DNA of 64,000 nucleotides. It comes from Minicystis rosea. Lineage in GTDB: Bacteria; Myxococcota_A; Polyangia; Polyangiales; Polyangiaceae. Below, piece by piece: positions 1-8,371 of the stretch. The first letter of the stretch is position 1; every line of letters starts with the position of its first letter. The stretch is from positions 1,392,501 to 1,456,500 of the forward strand of contig CP016211.1 of NCBI GenBank assembly GCA_001931535.1, written 5' to 3'. The notes beneath the pieces were generated by a model, which made no database searches, was not told the origin of the DNA, and worked only from the letters and a program-made list of their open reading frames with translations. The translations under genes were made by a program, and so were the position numbers.

Positions 1-154
1 TGCACATGCAGTGCGTGTGGCGGTTCCGGCGATTCGGTCCTGGCTGGCAGCGCACGCGGAGGAACTGGGCGGCTGAAAGGCTGAACTCGCTCGCACTCAC
101 CCGGAACTTGCAAACGATTACCTCGGTCAAGAGGCGTCGCCCCGGGAGCGCGCC

Positions 155-240
155 GCCTAACTCACGCCCTGAAGCGGACCGCAGCGTGGCGTCAAGAAGT
201 CAGGAGCAACGGGTCACACGTGGTACAAGAGGAACATTCC
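155..240 (+). repeat. 5' attC-associated module, diverged copy
   Basis: Begins GCCTAACTCACGCCCTGAAG and matches the first ~28 bases of the 185-bp composite repeat seen at 893, 8149, 39095 and 47024. The rest has diverged. As in the other copies it sits directly before a complete attC. The ~150 bases before it show no supportable gene. Confidence 0.55.
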
Positions 241-328
241 GCCCAACAAGGTGCTGCACGCCGACGGTGCACCTGTGCCGGGCTGCGCCCGGCACGGCGC
301 CCCGCGGGTGAGGCCGTAGTCGTTGGGC
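241..328 (+). other. attC site 1 (integron cassette recombination site)
   Basis: R'' box GCCCAAC at 241-247 and R' box GTTGGGC at 322-328. The interior is an imperfect palindrome with a GC-rich variable end. 88 bp, + orientation. It is the left boundary of the first complete cassette in the window. Confidence 0.85.
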
Positions 329-355
329 GGGCGGGTCGGCTCTTGCCGCGTCAGA

Positions 356-789
356 TCAGAGTTTCGGCGCAGCTCGCGTCCGGAGCGCTGCCAGCACGTC
401 CATCAGTCGTTGCGCGTTCGCCAGATCCTTGAAGATGAAGGCGGAGATGGTGTCTCCGGACGCGTCCTGGAGTTCCACGACGTAGCCGCTGCGGTACTTG
501 TAGAGGCCGTTACTCTCAAGGAGCTTCATGACGCTGACGCTGGAGAACTTGACGACCTTCGTACTCACCTGCACGTCCGCGAACACGGTCTTCACATAGG
601 TCTCCGTGACCTCGACCTTGACGGGAGGATCCAGGGTCGAGTTCACCGCCTCCTCAAGAGCCTTCTCCGGTGCGGTCACTGTTGCCGGCCGCGGCGCGTA
701 CTCGATGGATTTCAGAGTCCCCCGCACCCCGACGCGAGGAGCGCGAGAAGACCGGCCAGTACGTAACTATGAGACCATGAGCGCTGCAT
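356..789 (-). pseudogene. Lipoprotein gene with apparent frameshift
   Basis: A short ORF starting at 789 encodes a typical lipoprotein signal, hydrophobic LAGLLALLASGC with a lipobox Cys, and stops almost at once at 712. The neighbouring frame (GTG at 727, to 356) continues as a 123-aa soluble protein of unknown family. Adding one G in the G5 run near 721 joins the two into one lipoprotein of about 144 aa. This is therefore either a real frameshift or a homopolymer error. If the frames are separate, the downstream product lacks a signal. The gene points against the cassette orientation, which is a minority arrangement here. The function is not recognised. Confidence 0.5.
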
Positions 790-892
790 GGGCGGGAGCA
801 GATCCGAGACCTCGGGGCATGTCAAGCCCTTCGCGGGGCGTGCATGGTCGGAGGTGATAGAAGATGGCGGAGCGATGGGTGCCGCCCGTGCC

Positions 893-1077
893 GCCCAACT
901 CACGCCCTGAGGCGGACCGCGCCCGGAGGGGGCGCTCACGCGAACGCCGGTTGGGCACATCAGCGCACGATTGGTATCGGGTAGCGTTGCCGTCCAACTG
1001 CGCAATGCAGCCGGCGGTTCGTGCAACCGCGCTTCGCGTGGCAGCGCGCTCCACGGCTGATTGCGACCACGTTGGGC
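893..1077 (+). repeat. 185-bp composite repeat, copy 1
   Basis: It consists of a 99-bp 5' module beginning GCCCAACTCACGCCCTGAGG plus a standard 86-bp attC. Copies of identical length occur at 8149, 39095 and 47024. An internal GTTGGGC at 950 looks like an R' box but is not kept in all copies. The 790-892 stretch before it holds no gene. Confidence 0.85.
992..1077 (+). other. attC site 2 (86 bp)
   Basis: R'' is GTCCAAC (992) and R' is GTTGGGC (1071). Long complementary arms around CGCGCTTCGCG form the central stem. It is the 3' half of the first 185-bp composite. Confidence 0.85.
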
Positions 1078-1193
1078 CGGCGGGCGTCGAGTTGCACTGG
1101 TCGAAGTTGGCCACGCTGGCATCGGGCCCGCGACCGACATTTCCCGCCTGAATACGTTGCACACCACGCCACACGTGGGAGAAGGATCGACTC

Positions 1194-2444
1194 ATGAGCA
1201 CACGCGCTACACCAATCGCTCTCGGGTTGCTTTGCGTAACGGGCACATTCGCTTGCAGCCAGGTGGTGGTGACCGAAGGCGAGGGCGGAAGCGCGGGAAG
1301 CGTGGATGGCCAGGTGCTCACGTCGTGCGAACCGGGGAGCTTCACCACCGTCCCGTGGACCGGTGTGACCGGGCGACGCCTCGGCCCTCATCCCTCCGGT
1401 GGCTTCTCCATGGCCGGCGGCGCCTACCTTGGGGGCCTGCAGCTCGACGCGGGCGAGTTCATCCCGAACCCCACGGCCTTCTTGGCGCGGCTCGACGCAA
1501 CCGGGACCGTGCAGCATCTCGATGCCGTCCCTGGCCAACCGTTCGAGAGGGCTGACCTCACGACGGTCGATGAAGGGGGCAACGCCTTCTTCACGGGCAC
1601 CGTGAGCGACGGCGTTTTGGTGAAGGCCCTGAGCTCAGACGGCGCGCTCCTCTGGGACAAGGCTCTCCCGTGGGCGGCGGACACCACCATCCCGGTCGCG
1701 ATGACGAGCATCGGCGCCGACGCTGACGGCAATGTGGTGGTGGGCTGGGACAAGACGACCGCACTCGCAATCACGAAGCTCTCGTCGACCGGTGAGACCC
1801 TCTGGGAGCGGGAGCTACCGACCTCGGCCCATGTCTACCCAGAAGTCATCGCCGTCGGCGCCGACGGGAACGTGGTGGTCGCGGGTTGGATCGAGAAAGG
1901 GGCGCTTACGGTTGGAAACACGATGGTAGAGGCCTCCGGCGCTCGCTACCTCGTGTTCGGCCTCGATCCGAGCGGAGAGCCGACCTGGGTCGAGACGCTC
2001 GACCGCAAGGCCGTGCTCGATGCCGCGCGTGACGCGGCGGGGCACGTGGTGACCACCGGCGAGCTCTGGGATGACGGCGGCGCCCAGACGCTCTTCGTCG
2101 TCGCGTACGACAGCACGGGTGGGCACGTCTACGAGCACAAGCTCCTCCACGCGACCGGGCAGGCCATCGCGCTTCGACCTGGGGGAGACCTCGTCATCGG
2201 CGGCGACTGCACTGGAGCCGGCGATTTCGGTAAGGGGCCCGCGGCGGGGGAGGAACACTCGGTATTCGCGGTGTTGCTCACGCTCGACACGGCGGGGATC
2301 TTCCGCTGCCGGGCGATGCACGACGAGTTTTACTCCAAAATCGCATCGGTGGCCGTGAACGCTGCGGGTGAGGTCGTCGCGACGGGCGCCCTGTCGAAGG
2401 ACAATCCCGAGGACCAGCTCATCGTCACGCATCTCGCGCCTTGA
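1194..2444 (+). CDS. Beta-propeller-type lipoprotein (cassette gene)
   Basis: 416 aa. The ATG follows an AAGGA ribosome site by about 8 nt. Residues 1-21 form a lipoprotein signal (GLLCVTGTFAC), so the mature protein should be anchored at the cell surface or in the periplasm. The body has spaced repeats of DGNVVV-, GTG- and ATGAL-type strands, as in SBBP/PQQ-like beta-propeller proteins of Myxococcota, with no catalytic motif visible. It lies between attC 2 and attC 3, in cassette orientation. The role is unknown. Surface binding or scaffolding is a guess from the fold. Confidence 0.8.
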   Translation: MSTRATPIALGLLCVTGTFACSQVVVTEGEGGSAGSVDGQVLTSCEPGSFTTVPWTGVTGRRLGPHPSGGFSMAGGAYLGGLQLDAGEFIPNPTAFLARLDATGTVQHLDAVPGQPFERADLTTVDEGGNAFFTGTVSDGVLVKALSSDGALLWDKALPWAADTTIPVAMTSIGADADGNVVVGWDKTTALAITKLSSTGETLWERELPTSAHVYPEVIAVGADGNVVVAGWIEKGALTVGNTMVEASGARYLVFGLDPSGEPTWVETLDRKAVLDAARDAAGHVVTTGELWDDGGAQTLFVVAYDSTGGHVYEHKLLHATGQAIALRPGGDLVIGGDCTGAGDFGKGPAAGEEHSVFAVLLTLDTAGIFRCRAMHDEFYSKIASVAVNAAGEVVATGALSKDNPEDQLIVTHLAP

Positions 2445-2582
2445 TGACGGCGCAGTCTGGGCGACTGGTGGACCACGTTCGACATAGGCTTACGGTGGAT
2501 CTGGGAGCGAGAACCGAGACGGCACGTAAATGCCCACGAGCGTGCCCAGCGCTGCGGTGCCGTCGGCACGCAAGCTCGGACG

Positions 2583-2668
2583 GCCCAACAATCCGCTGCT
2601 TCCGACGGTCCGCGTAGTCTCGCTCCGCTCGACAGCGCGGCCCGCGGCAGAGCGGCCGATCGTTATGC
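2583..2668 (+). other. attC site 3 (86 bp, R' decayed)
   Basis: R'' GCCCAAC at 2583. The R' position reads GTTATGC at 2662, one base off the GTTRRRY consensus. The interior GCCTCGCTCCGCTCG-type arm is shared with other sites. Exactly 86 bp. Confidence 0.7.
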
Positions 2669-2750
2669 CGCCCTTACCTGCGCCCGGCGGCCGGAGGTGT
2701 CGGACTTGCGATTCTGGCCCGAACGTGATCCCATCCTGCAGGGTGGTTCG

Positions 2751-3401
2751 ATGATCGGCAAGGTTGCGGTTCCGGCATCGGCGTTCGCGCCTTACTGCGC
2801 CGAGCGGCTGGATTGGGCAAAGGCTCTGCGCAGCAACGTGTTCACGCCGCTTCCGCACGATCGCGTACTCGCATGCCGTCTCGCACTTGCGTTCGAGCGG
2901 GGCGTTGCGCGACTCGAGCCGCACCCCGATGACGATCCGCGCTGGGCGAGGTGCTTCGCGGCGAGTGTCAAACGCGGCGAGGAGGAGTCTTTCATCGAAG
3001 ATCTCCTGAATCGGCGGCTTCAAGCCTGCCCGGGCGACGACGACGTACGATGGCTCCGAATAGCGTTCACTCTCTTCCTCGGCGACAACAGCTTCGCTGC
3101 CGACCTGTTTCGCGCGCTCGTCGTGGGCGACCCGACGAACCTCAGGTGGCTGATTGCCGGCGCCGTGTGGGTGTACGCCCTTTCGGGGGTCGACACCTCA
3201 ATCTGGCTCCGGGACGAACTGCTTCTGCTACAGGACGTCCTCCCCGATGTCGCCGGTGCGATCAAGCGCCTTCAAGGAACGGATGACACGCATGCGCGCT
3301 GGATCGCGACGATTGGCATGTCCGTGTACGAAGGCGCCGCGCTCCACGACATGAGTCAGGCGGGCGTGTGTTGGCGCGGCTTTCCCAGACCTACCTCGTG
3401 A
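2751..3401 (+). CDS. Hypothetical cassette protein
   Basis: 216 aa from ATG 2751. A GTG at 2697 is possible but lies in the attC exit without a ribosome site. No family is recognised. The sequence looks like a soluble alpha-helical protein with no signal, membrane segment or metal motif. The hydrophobic patch near the centre (WLIAGAVWVYALSG) is too short to call a membrane helix confidently. It lies between attC 3 and attC 4 in cassette orientation. Confidence 0.6.
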   Translation: MIGKVAVPASAFAPYCAERLDWAKALRSNVFTPLPHDRVLACRLALAFERGVARLEPHPDDDPRWARCFAASVKRGEEESFIEDLLNRRLQACPGDDDVRWLRIAFTLFLGDNSFAADLFRALVVGDPTNLRWLIAGAVWVYALSGVDTSIWLRDELLLLQDVLPDVAGAIKRLQGTDDTHARWIATIGMSVYEGAALHDMSQAGVCWRGFPRPTS

Positions 3402-3449
3402 GATCGGCGTCATGAGGTTCGCCGAAAGACTGCTGCTCGATGCGAGGCG

Positions 3450-3535
3450 ACATAACAACGCACTGCACCTGACGCGGCACCCAACCTCGCTTCGCTCGGC
3501 AGGGCGCCGCGCAGGTGACCGCGTAGCCGTTCGGC
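3450..3535 (+). other. attC site 4 (86 bp)
   Basis: R'' is ACATAAC (degenerate, 3450) and R' is GTTCGGC (3529). It has the TCGCTTCGCTCGGCA hairpin tip typical of this array. Confidence 0.65.
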
Positions 3536-3675
3536 GGGCGGAATACCCCGTCCCGGGACCTGATGCGAGATGAACCTGCCGTAGCACACACTTGACCCCT
3601 GGACGGTGCCGGGCGACATCCCATCCGTCGCAGGGGCCCCAGCCATCTCGTCAACCTTCGCTCAGGATCAAAGCA

Positions 3676-5547
3676 ATGAAGGCAAACGCCGTTCCGCTGC
3701 TTGCGCTCTTCGAGAAGAAGATGCGGCTCGAAGTGCCACTCTTTCAACGACAGTACGTCTGGAGCCGCGAGCAACAGTGGGAACCGCTGTGGGAGGATAT
3801 CGAGCGCAAGTTCATCGAGTACCTGAACGGTCGCAAGGAAGCACCAGTTCACTTTCTCGGCGCAATGGTTCTTGACCAGAAGCAGACCCCTGCCACTCAC
3901 GTCGAGAAAAGACAGGTCATCGACGGACAGCAGCGTCTCACGACGCTTCAGATTTTCCTCTCCGCACTTCGCGACTTTTGTCGCGAACAGGAATGCGAGG
4001 ACCTCGCAAAGGAGCTCGATGGCTATACCCTGAACAAAGGGATGATGGCCAATCCTGATATCGACAAGTTCAAGGTGTGGCCGACCCAACTCGATCGGGA
4101 GCAGTTTCGCGACGTAGTTGGACTCGGATCGCGCGTTGCTATCGAGAACAAACACCCCCTGCATCGTCAGAAGTATGCGCGCAAATACGACCCTCGGCCC
4201 CGGATGGTTGAAGCGTACCTGTTCTTCAGTGATCGGCTCCGAGAGTTCTTCGTGGGCACGGAACAGGAGAAGCCGTTGGCCTCGGATCAACCGGTTGCCG
4301 CGCGAGTCGAAGAAGCCTTCCAGGCGCTCAAAAGCGCCTTGCAGGTCGTCGCGATTGACCTGGAGAAGGACGACGATGCCCAGGTGATTTTTGAAACGCT
4401 GAACGCGCGCGGCGAGCCTCTTCTTCCGGCTGATCTGCTGCGCAACTACATCTTCCTGAGAGCAGCCAGGCTCAACGAGTCGCCGGAGGAACTCTACGAG
4501 AAATATTGGGCGGGCTTTGACGATGATTTTTGGCGACAGGAGGTGCGGCAGGGGCGCCTCATCCGTCCTCGGAGCGACCTCTTCATGCAGCACTTCCTCG
4601 CAAGTCGGCAGATGATGGACATCCCCATCAAGCACCTCTTCGTGGAATACAAGTTCTGGATCGACAGAGAGCGTCCATTCGAAAACGTGACGAAGGAACT
4701 TGAGACCCTTTCGAGGCAACGCGATCACTTTAGACGTCTACTCGCTCCCACGCGGGGAGACCTCGTCTTCGGTCTGGCGACGTTCCTCGAGTCGTTCGAT
4801 ATCCGCACGGGCTACCCGCTGCTGCTGTTTCTCCTCGACGCCAACCTGAGCGAAGCACAATGGAAATCGATCTGGGCGATTCTGGAGTCGTACCTCCTTC
4901 GGAGGGCCGTGCTTGGCTGGACCACGAAGGCGTATAATCGCATCTTCCTTAATCTCGCAAGGGCTCTGCGGACGGCAGGGCCCACGGCAGAGAACCTCCG
5001 CGCGACACTTTCCGGTCTCTCGGGCGAGACGTCGGGGTGGCCCACCGACGCTGAATTCTCGGCGGCGTGGTTGAGCGGCAACGCTTATGAACTCACTAAT
5101 CCGAAGGTCGTTCACATCCTGCGCCGCATTGGCGAAGAGCACATGACGAGGCTCACCGAGCACATTACGATCGAAAGCCCCCTCACCGTCGAGCACATCC
5201 TGCCTCAAAGTTGGCTTGAGCACTGGCCGTTGCCGAATGGCGAAAAGGGGCTGTCTGGGCCCGAGATTTGGGACGCGGAGCCCAACGACACGAAAGCTGT
5301 CGCTTCCACGCTCCGCAACAATCTCCTCCAGACCTTCGGCAACCTGACGCTTGTCACTCAGGCGCTGAACTCAACGGTGTCGAATTCAGCGTGGGCAACG
5401 AAGAAGCCCGCGCTCATGAAGGCCTCCCTGCTCCCGATTAACCAGCAACTTCATGAGCACGCTGTTTGGGATGAGGAGGCGATCCAAAAGCGTGGCAAGG
5501 ATCTCCTTGAGAAGGCTATTAAACTTTGGCCCGGCCCCAACGCGTGA
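3676..5547 (+). CDS. DUF262/DUF1524 protein, GmrSD-like type IV restriction nuclease
   Basis: 623 aa from ATG 3676; an upstream in-frame GTG-type start would only add low-complexity sequence. The N-terminal DUF262 domain shows VPLFQRQYVW, VIDGQQRLTTLQ (the DGQQR ParB-like NTP-binding signature) and FETLNARGEPL. The C-terminal DUF1524 domain shows the HNH-like HILPQSW near residue 505 and RNNLLQTFGNLTL. This single-chain layout matches GmrSD-family enzymes, which cut DNA with modified cytosines from phages. It is one of the largest single-gene cassettes in the array and is bounded by attC 4 and 5. The target specificity cannot be read from sequence. Confidence 0.85.
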   Translation: MKANAVPLLALFEKKMRLEVPLFQRQYVWSREQQWEPLWEDIERKFIEYLNGRKEAPVHFLGAMVLDQKQTPATHVEKRQVIDGQQRLTTLQIFLSALRDFCREQECEDLAKELDGYTLNKGMMANPDIDKFKVWPTQLDREQFRDVVGLGSRVAIENKHPLHRQKYARKYDPRPRMVEAYLFFSDRLREFFVGTEQEKPLASDQPVAARVEEAFQALKSALQVVAIDLEKDDDAQVIFETLNARGEPLLPADLLRNYIFLRAARLNESPEELYEKYWAGFDDDFWRQEVRQGRLIRPRSDLFMQHFLASRQMMDIPIKHLFVEYKFWIDRERPFENVTKELETLSRQRDHFRRLLAPTRGDLVFGLATFLESFDIRTGYPLLLFLLDANLSEAQWKSIWAILESYLLRRAVLGWTTKAYNRIFLNLARALRTAGPTAENLRATLSGLSGETSGWPTDAEFSAAWLSGNAYELTNPKVVHILRRIGEEHMTRLTEHITIESPLTVEHILPQSWLEHWPLPNGEKGLSGPEIWDAEPNDTKAVASTLRNNLLQTFGNLTLVTQALNSTVSNSAWATKKPALMKASLLPINQQLHEHAVWDEEAIQKRGKDLLEKAIKLWPGPNA

Positions 5548-5560
5548 GTTGTACCGTGCC

Positions 5561-5628
5561 GCCGAACCCGCCGCTGGTGCCGACGGTCCGGGCAGCCCGG
5601 ACCGCGGCACACCGGCAGGGCGTTCGGC
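5561..5628 (+). other. attC site 5 (68 bp)
   Basis: R'' GCCGAAC (5561) and R' GTTCGGC (5622) are exact complements. The central stem is GGTCCGGGCAGCCCGGACC-like. It begins 13 bp after the nuclease stop codon. Confidence 0.85.
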
Positions 5629-5711
5629 GGGTAGGTCTCACGCCGGAGTGGCCAAGGGGGACGCTTCGGTTCCCGGCGCGACCATGGCCGGCGTCCTACG
5701 TGCCGTCGCGT

Positions 5712-6455
5712 TCAGCGCAGCCCGCCGCTCGCGACGATGGTCTCGCCCGTCAGCCAGGCCGAGTCGTCCGACGCGAGGAACACGGCGATCGGGGCGATGT
5801 CCCCGGGCTGGCCGATGCGGCCGAGGGGCGTTTGCGCGACGAGCCCTTTGACGAAGTCGGACTCAGCCATGTCCTTCATGCCCTCGGTCACCACGACGCC
5901 CGGGCTGAGCGAGTTCACGCGGATCTTCCTCGGCCCGAGCTCCCGCGCGAGCACGCCGGTGACTCCGCCGAGCGCGAGCTTCGACGAGATGTAGATGACG
6001 CCGTTCGGCGGCGTCAGCTCGGTCGCGCCAGTCCCCACGTTGATGATACTCCCGCCCTCCGGCCCGAAGAGCGGCAGCGCTTCGCGCACGGCGAGGATCG
6101 GTCCGAGCACGTTGGTGTCGAACTGCTGGCGGAACTCGTCGACCGTCACGCCCTCGACCGGCCCGAAGCGGTAGATGCCCGCGTTGTTCACCAGCACATC
6201 CAGGCGGCCGAACGTCTCCTTCGTGATCGAGAACAGACGCCGGACGTCGGTCTCCTTCGAGAGGTCTGCCTGGACGGCTCGCGCCTTCGCGCCGCTCGCC
6301 TCGACGGCGCGGACGGTACGCGCGGCGCCCTCCTGATCGGCGCCATAGGTCGCGATGACACCGGCGCCCTCCGCGCCGAACGCCCTGGCGATCGCCGCGC
6401 CGATGCCCTTCGACGCCCCGGTGACCACCGCGATCTTTCCCTGCAACTTGCCCAT
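5712..6455 (-). CDS. Short-chain dehydrogenase/reductase (SDR)
   Basis: 247 aa. Rossmann motif TGASKGIG at residues ~12-19, NNAG at ~87, catalytic Ser/Tyr/Lys as in YISSKLAL, and C-terminal VFLASDDSAWLTGE. These are classical SDR features of FabG-like NAD(P)H oxidoreductases. A GGAGGAGATC ribosome site precedes ATG 6455. It is divergent from the LysR gene at 6570, a common regulator/target pair. The pair reads like a chromosomal module captured between attC 5 and 6. The substrate is unknown. Confidence 0.88.
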   Translation of the reverse strand: MGKLQGKIAVVTGASKGIGAAIARAFGAEGAGVIATYGADQEGAARTVRAVEASGAKARAVQADLSKETDVRRLFSITKETFGRLDVLVNNAGIYRFGPVEGVTVDEFRQQFDTNVLGPILAVREALPLFGPEGGSIINVGTGATELTPPNGVIYISSKLALGGVTGVLARELGPRKIRVNSLSPGVVVTEGMKDMAESDFVKGLVAQTPLGRIGQPGDIAPIAVFLASDDSAWLTGETIVASGGLR

Positions 6456-6540
6456 CGTGATCTCCTCCGGCGACCTTTCGTCGCCGCGCCCCGAAGCTAC
6501 GTCGCGGTGGACGCGCCGGTAGACGCGGAGGGCTGGACAG

Positions 6541-6563
6541 ATCGTCGACGAAACGTTGACGAT
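6541..6563. promoter_or_regulatory. Imperfect palindrome in SDR/LysR intergenic region
   Basis: ATCGTC and GACGAT arms enclose ACGAAACGT, just upstream of the LysR start at 6570. The position and symmetry fit a LysR-type T-N11-A operator used for autoregulation and SDR control. This is inferred, not demonstrated. Confidence 0.45.
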
Positions 6564-6569
6564 GACGGC

Positions 6570-7442
6570 ATGCTCGATTTGACCCGACTCAGGTCGTTCG
6601 TCGCGCTCGTCGACGCCGGCTCGTTCACGGCGGCGGCCAAGGCGCTCGGCCTCACGAAGGCGGCGGTCAGCTTGCACGTGCGCAAGCTCGAGGACGAGCT
6701 CGGGTGCGCCCTCGTGGTCCGGAGCACGCGTCACGCGACGCCGACGGAGGCCGGAGCGCAGTTGCATGCCGCAGGGACCGCGCTGCTCGCCGAGGCCGAG
6801 CGTGTCGAGGCGCACGCGAAGCAGCACGTGGGGCTCTCGGGGACCGTGCGGTTGACCTCGACCAACGAGTACCTCTCGTTCGTGCTGGCGCCGATCGTGG
6901 CCTCGTTCCTTCGCGCGCACCCGCGCGTTCGCCTCGAGCTCTTCGGCGCGCCGGCGCTCGCCGACATCGTGGCCGAGCGCTTCGACGTCGCCGTTCGCTT
7001 CGGCAATCCCCCGAGCTCGGCGCTGCGGGCGACCAAGCTGACGACATTCCGCCTCGTCCCCGTCGCGACCCCCGCCCTCATCGCGCGGTACGGAGAGCCT
7101 ACCCATCCGAGCGACCTCGCACGTCTTCCCTGGGTCCTGAATCGCTACCACCCGAATCCGTCGCCCTGGCATCGTGGCGAAGAGACCTGCACCGTCAGCC
7201 TGTCGTCACGCCTGATCGGTGACGCCACCGACGCGAACCGGAGGCTCGCGCTGGAGGGCGCGGGCGCGATGCTCAGCGCCGACTGGCATGCGCGCGAAGA
7301 CCTGCGCGCCGGCCGCTTCGTGCGTCTGTTGCCGGACTGGTCGTCGCTCGTCGTTCCGGTCTACGCGGTCCGGCCGCCCACCGCGCACGTGCCGGCCAAA
7401 GTCCGTGCGCTGGTCCAGCACCTGCGAGACGCGCTCGCCTGA
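6570..7442 (+). CDS. LysR-family transcriptional regulator
   Basis: 290 aa. The winged HTH occupies residues 1-60 (LRSFVALVDAGSFTAAAKAL, then KAAVSLHVRKLEDELG). A substrate-binding domain follows from ~90 (VRLTSTNEYLSFVLAP, then VRLELFGAPALADI). Length and layout are normal. It is divergent from the SDR gene with a palindrome between them, so it probably controls that gene and itself. The effector is unknown. It ends 54 bp before attC 6. Confidence 0.9.
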   Translation: MLDLTRLRSFVALVDAGSFTAAAKALGLTKAAVSLHVRKLEDELGCALVVRSTRHATPTEAGAQLHAAGTALLAEAERVEAHAKQHVGLSGTVRLTSTNEYLSFVLAPIVASFLRAHPRVRLELFGAPALADIVAERFDVAVRFGNPPSSALRATKLTTFRLVPVATPALIARYGEPTHPSDLARLPWVLNRYHPNPSPWHRGEETCTVSLSSRLIGDATDANRRLALEGAGAMLSADWHAREDLRAGRFVRLLPDWSSLVVPVYAVRPPTAHVPAKVRALVQHLRDALA

Positions 7443-7495
7443 GCGTTCCACACCGAAATGGAAACGCATGCTGTCGACCGCCTCCTGCTGCTACC

Positions 7496-7551
7496 GCCGA
7501 ACGTTGGAATGGATCCGGCGGCCTTCGCCGCGGCTCATTCCAACGTTGGGC
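7496..7551 (+). other. attC site 6 (56 bp, near-perfect arms)
   Basis: R'' GCCGAAC and L'' GTTGGAATG face L' CATTCCAAC and R' GTTGGGC almost perfectly. The central spacer is short and GC-rich (GGCGGCCTTCGCCGC). It is the cleanest textbook attC in the window. Confidence 0.93.
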
Positions 7552-7572
7552 GGGCAGAAGGGGTGGAGCGCC

Positions 7573-8139
7573 ATGCTGTTCGGTGATCGATCGGACTTCG
7601 CCATCGAAGCGGAGGTAGACGCGCAACTCTCCATCCCGGGCGTGTGGGGGCGCATGTGCGTGTGGTGCGCTGGGACGCCTCTTGGAAACATCGATGAGCC
7701 CGGGTGCGCGCTCTACCCGGCGTACGTCTCATTTCGCGGACTGTCCTCTTGCCTCGACACGTTATCGGCCGATGACCTTTCCGGGCTGGATGACGTTGCC
7801 ATCTGGAGCCTTCTCGATGGCGAGCTCTACGGCACTCACGGCGATACCGTGCTCGTGGATGAACGGAAGAGCCAAGATGGTTCCGTACATCCAGAAGACT
7901 GGAAGCGATTCGACTTCCTCACCAACTGGGGCGAGCCGTTCGACGCGTGCAAGGCGTTCATCTTGTGCCCACCTGGCGGAACGGTCCGCGTTCTTTGGCG
8001 CCAACTCCCCGACAACGCCCTCCGCAGCGCGGACGTGTCGCGCGCCGGGATCATGGTAGCAATCGATGACTTCAGCCGCTGGTTTGAGGAGAAGACGCAG
8101 GATCGACAGCCGGGTGCTGGCGCAACCGGGGGCACGTAA
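7573..8139 (+). CDS. Imm42-like immunity protein (cassette gene)
   Basis: 188 aa from ATG 7573, 21 bp after attC 6. The opening MLFGDRSDFAIEAEV and the following strands (LYPAYVSFRGLSS, WSLLDGELYG) resemble the polymorphic-toxin immunity family Imm42. Proteins of this kind neutralise secreted nuclease or other toxin domains in the cytoplasm. No cognate toxin lies beside it, which is normal for a solitary cassette. The assignment rests on recall of the family pattern and is moderate. Confidence 0.6.
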   Translation: MLFGDRSDFAIEAEVDAQLSIPGVWGRMCVWCAGTPLGNIDEPGCALYPAYVSFRGLSSCLDTLSADDLSGLDDVAIWSLLDGELYGTHGDTVLVDERKSQDGSVHPEDWKRFDFLTNWGEPFDACKAFILCPPGGTVRVLWRQLPDNALRSADVSRAGIMVAIDDFSRWFEEKTQDRQPGAGATGGT

Positions 8140-8148
8140 GATGGAGCT

Positions 8149-8333
8149 GCCCAACTCACGCCCTGAGGCGGACCGCGCCCGGAGGGGGCGCTCACGCGAA
8201 CGCCGGTTGGACACATCAGCGCACGATTGGTATCGGGTAGCGTTGCCGCCCAACTGCGCAATGCAGCCGACGGTTCGCGCAACCGCGCTTCGCGCGGCAG
8301 CGCGCTCCGCGGCTAATTGCGACCACGTTGGGC
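8149..8333 (+). repeat. 185-bp composite repeat, copy 2
   Basis: Nearly identical to copy 1 (893-1077). It has the same 99-bp module, including the conserved ACATCAGCGCACGATTGG and GTATCGGGTAGCGTTGCC segments, followed by the 86-bp attC 7. The internal pseudo-R' reads GTTGGAC (8206). Confidence 0.88.
8248..8333 (+). other. attC site 7 (86 bp)
   Basis: R'' GCCCAAC (8248) and R' GTTGGGC (8327). It has the long CGCGCTTCGCGCGGCAGCGCG stem tip. It ends the Imm42-like cassette. Confidence 0.88.
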
Positions 8334-8371
8334 GGCGATGATTCACAACGAATCCGCAACAAAGCAAGCCG

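Noticed and set aside
893..956. 64-bp segment as an independent functional attC
   Set aside because: Its R'-like box (950) is lost in copies 3 and 4, so it is treated as part of the 185-bp unit, not a separate site.
1194..2444. Lipoprotein as a PQQ-dependent dehydrogenase
   Set aside because: No PQQ-binding or calcium motifs; only the strand repeat pattern is shared.
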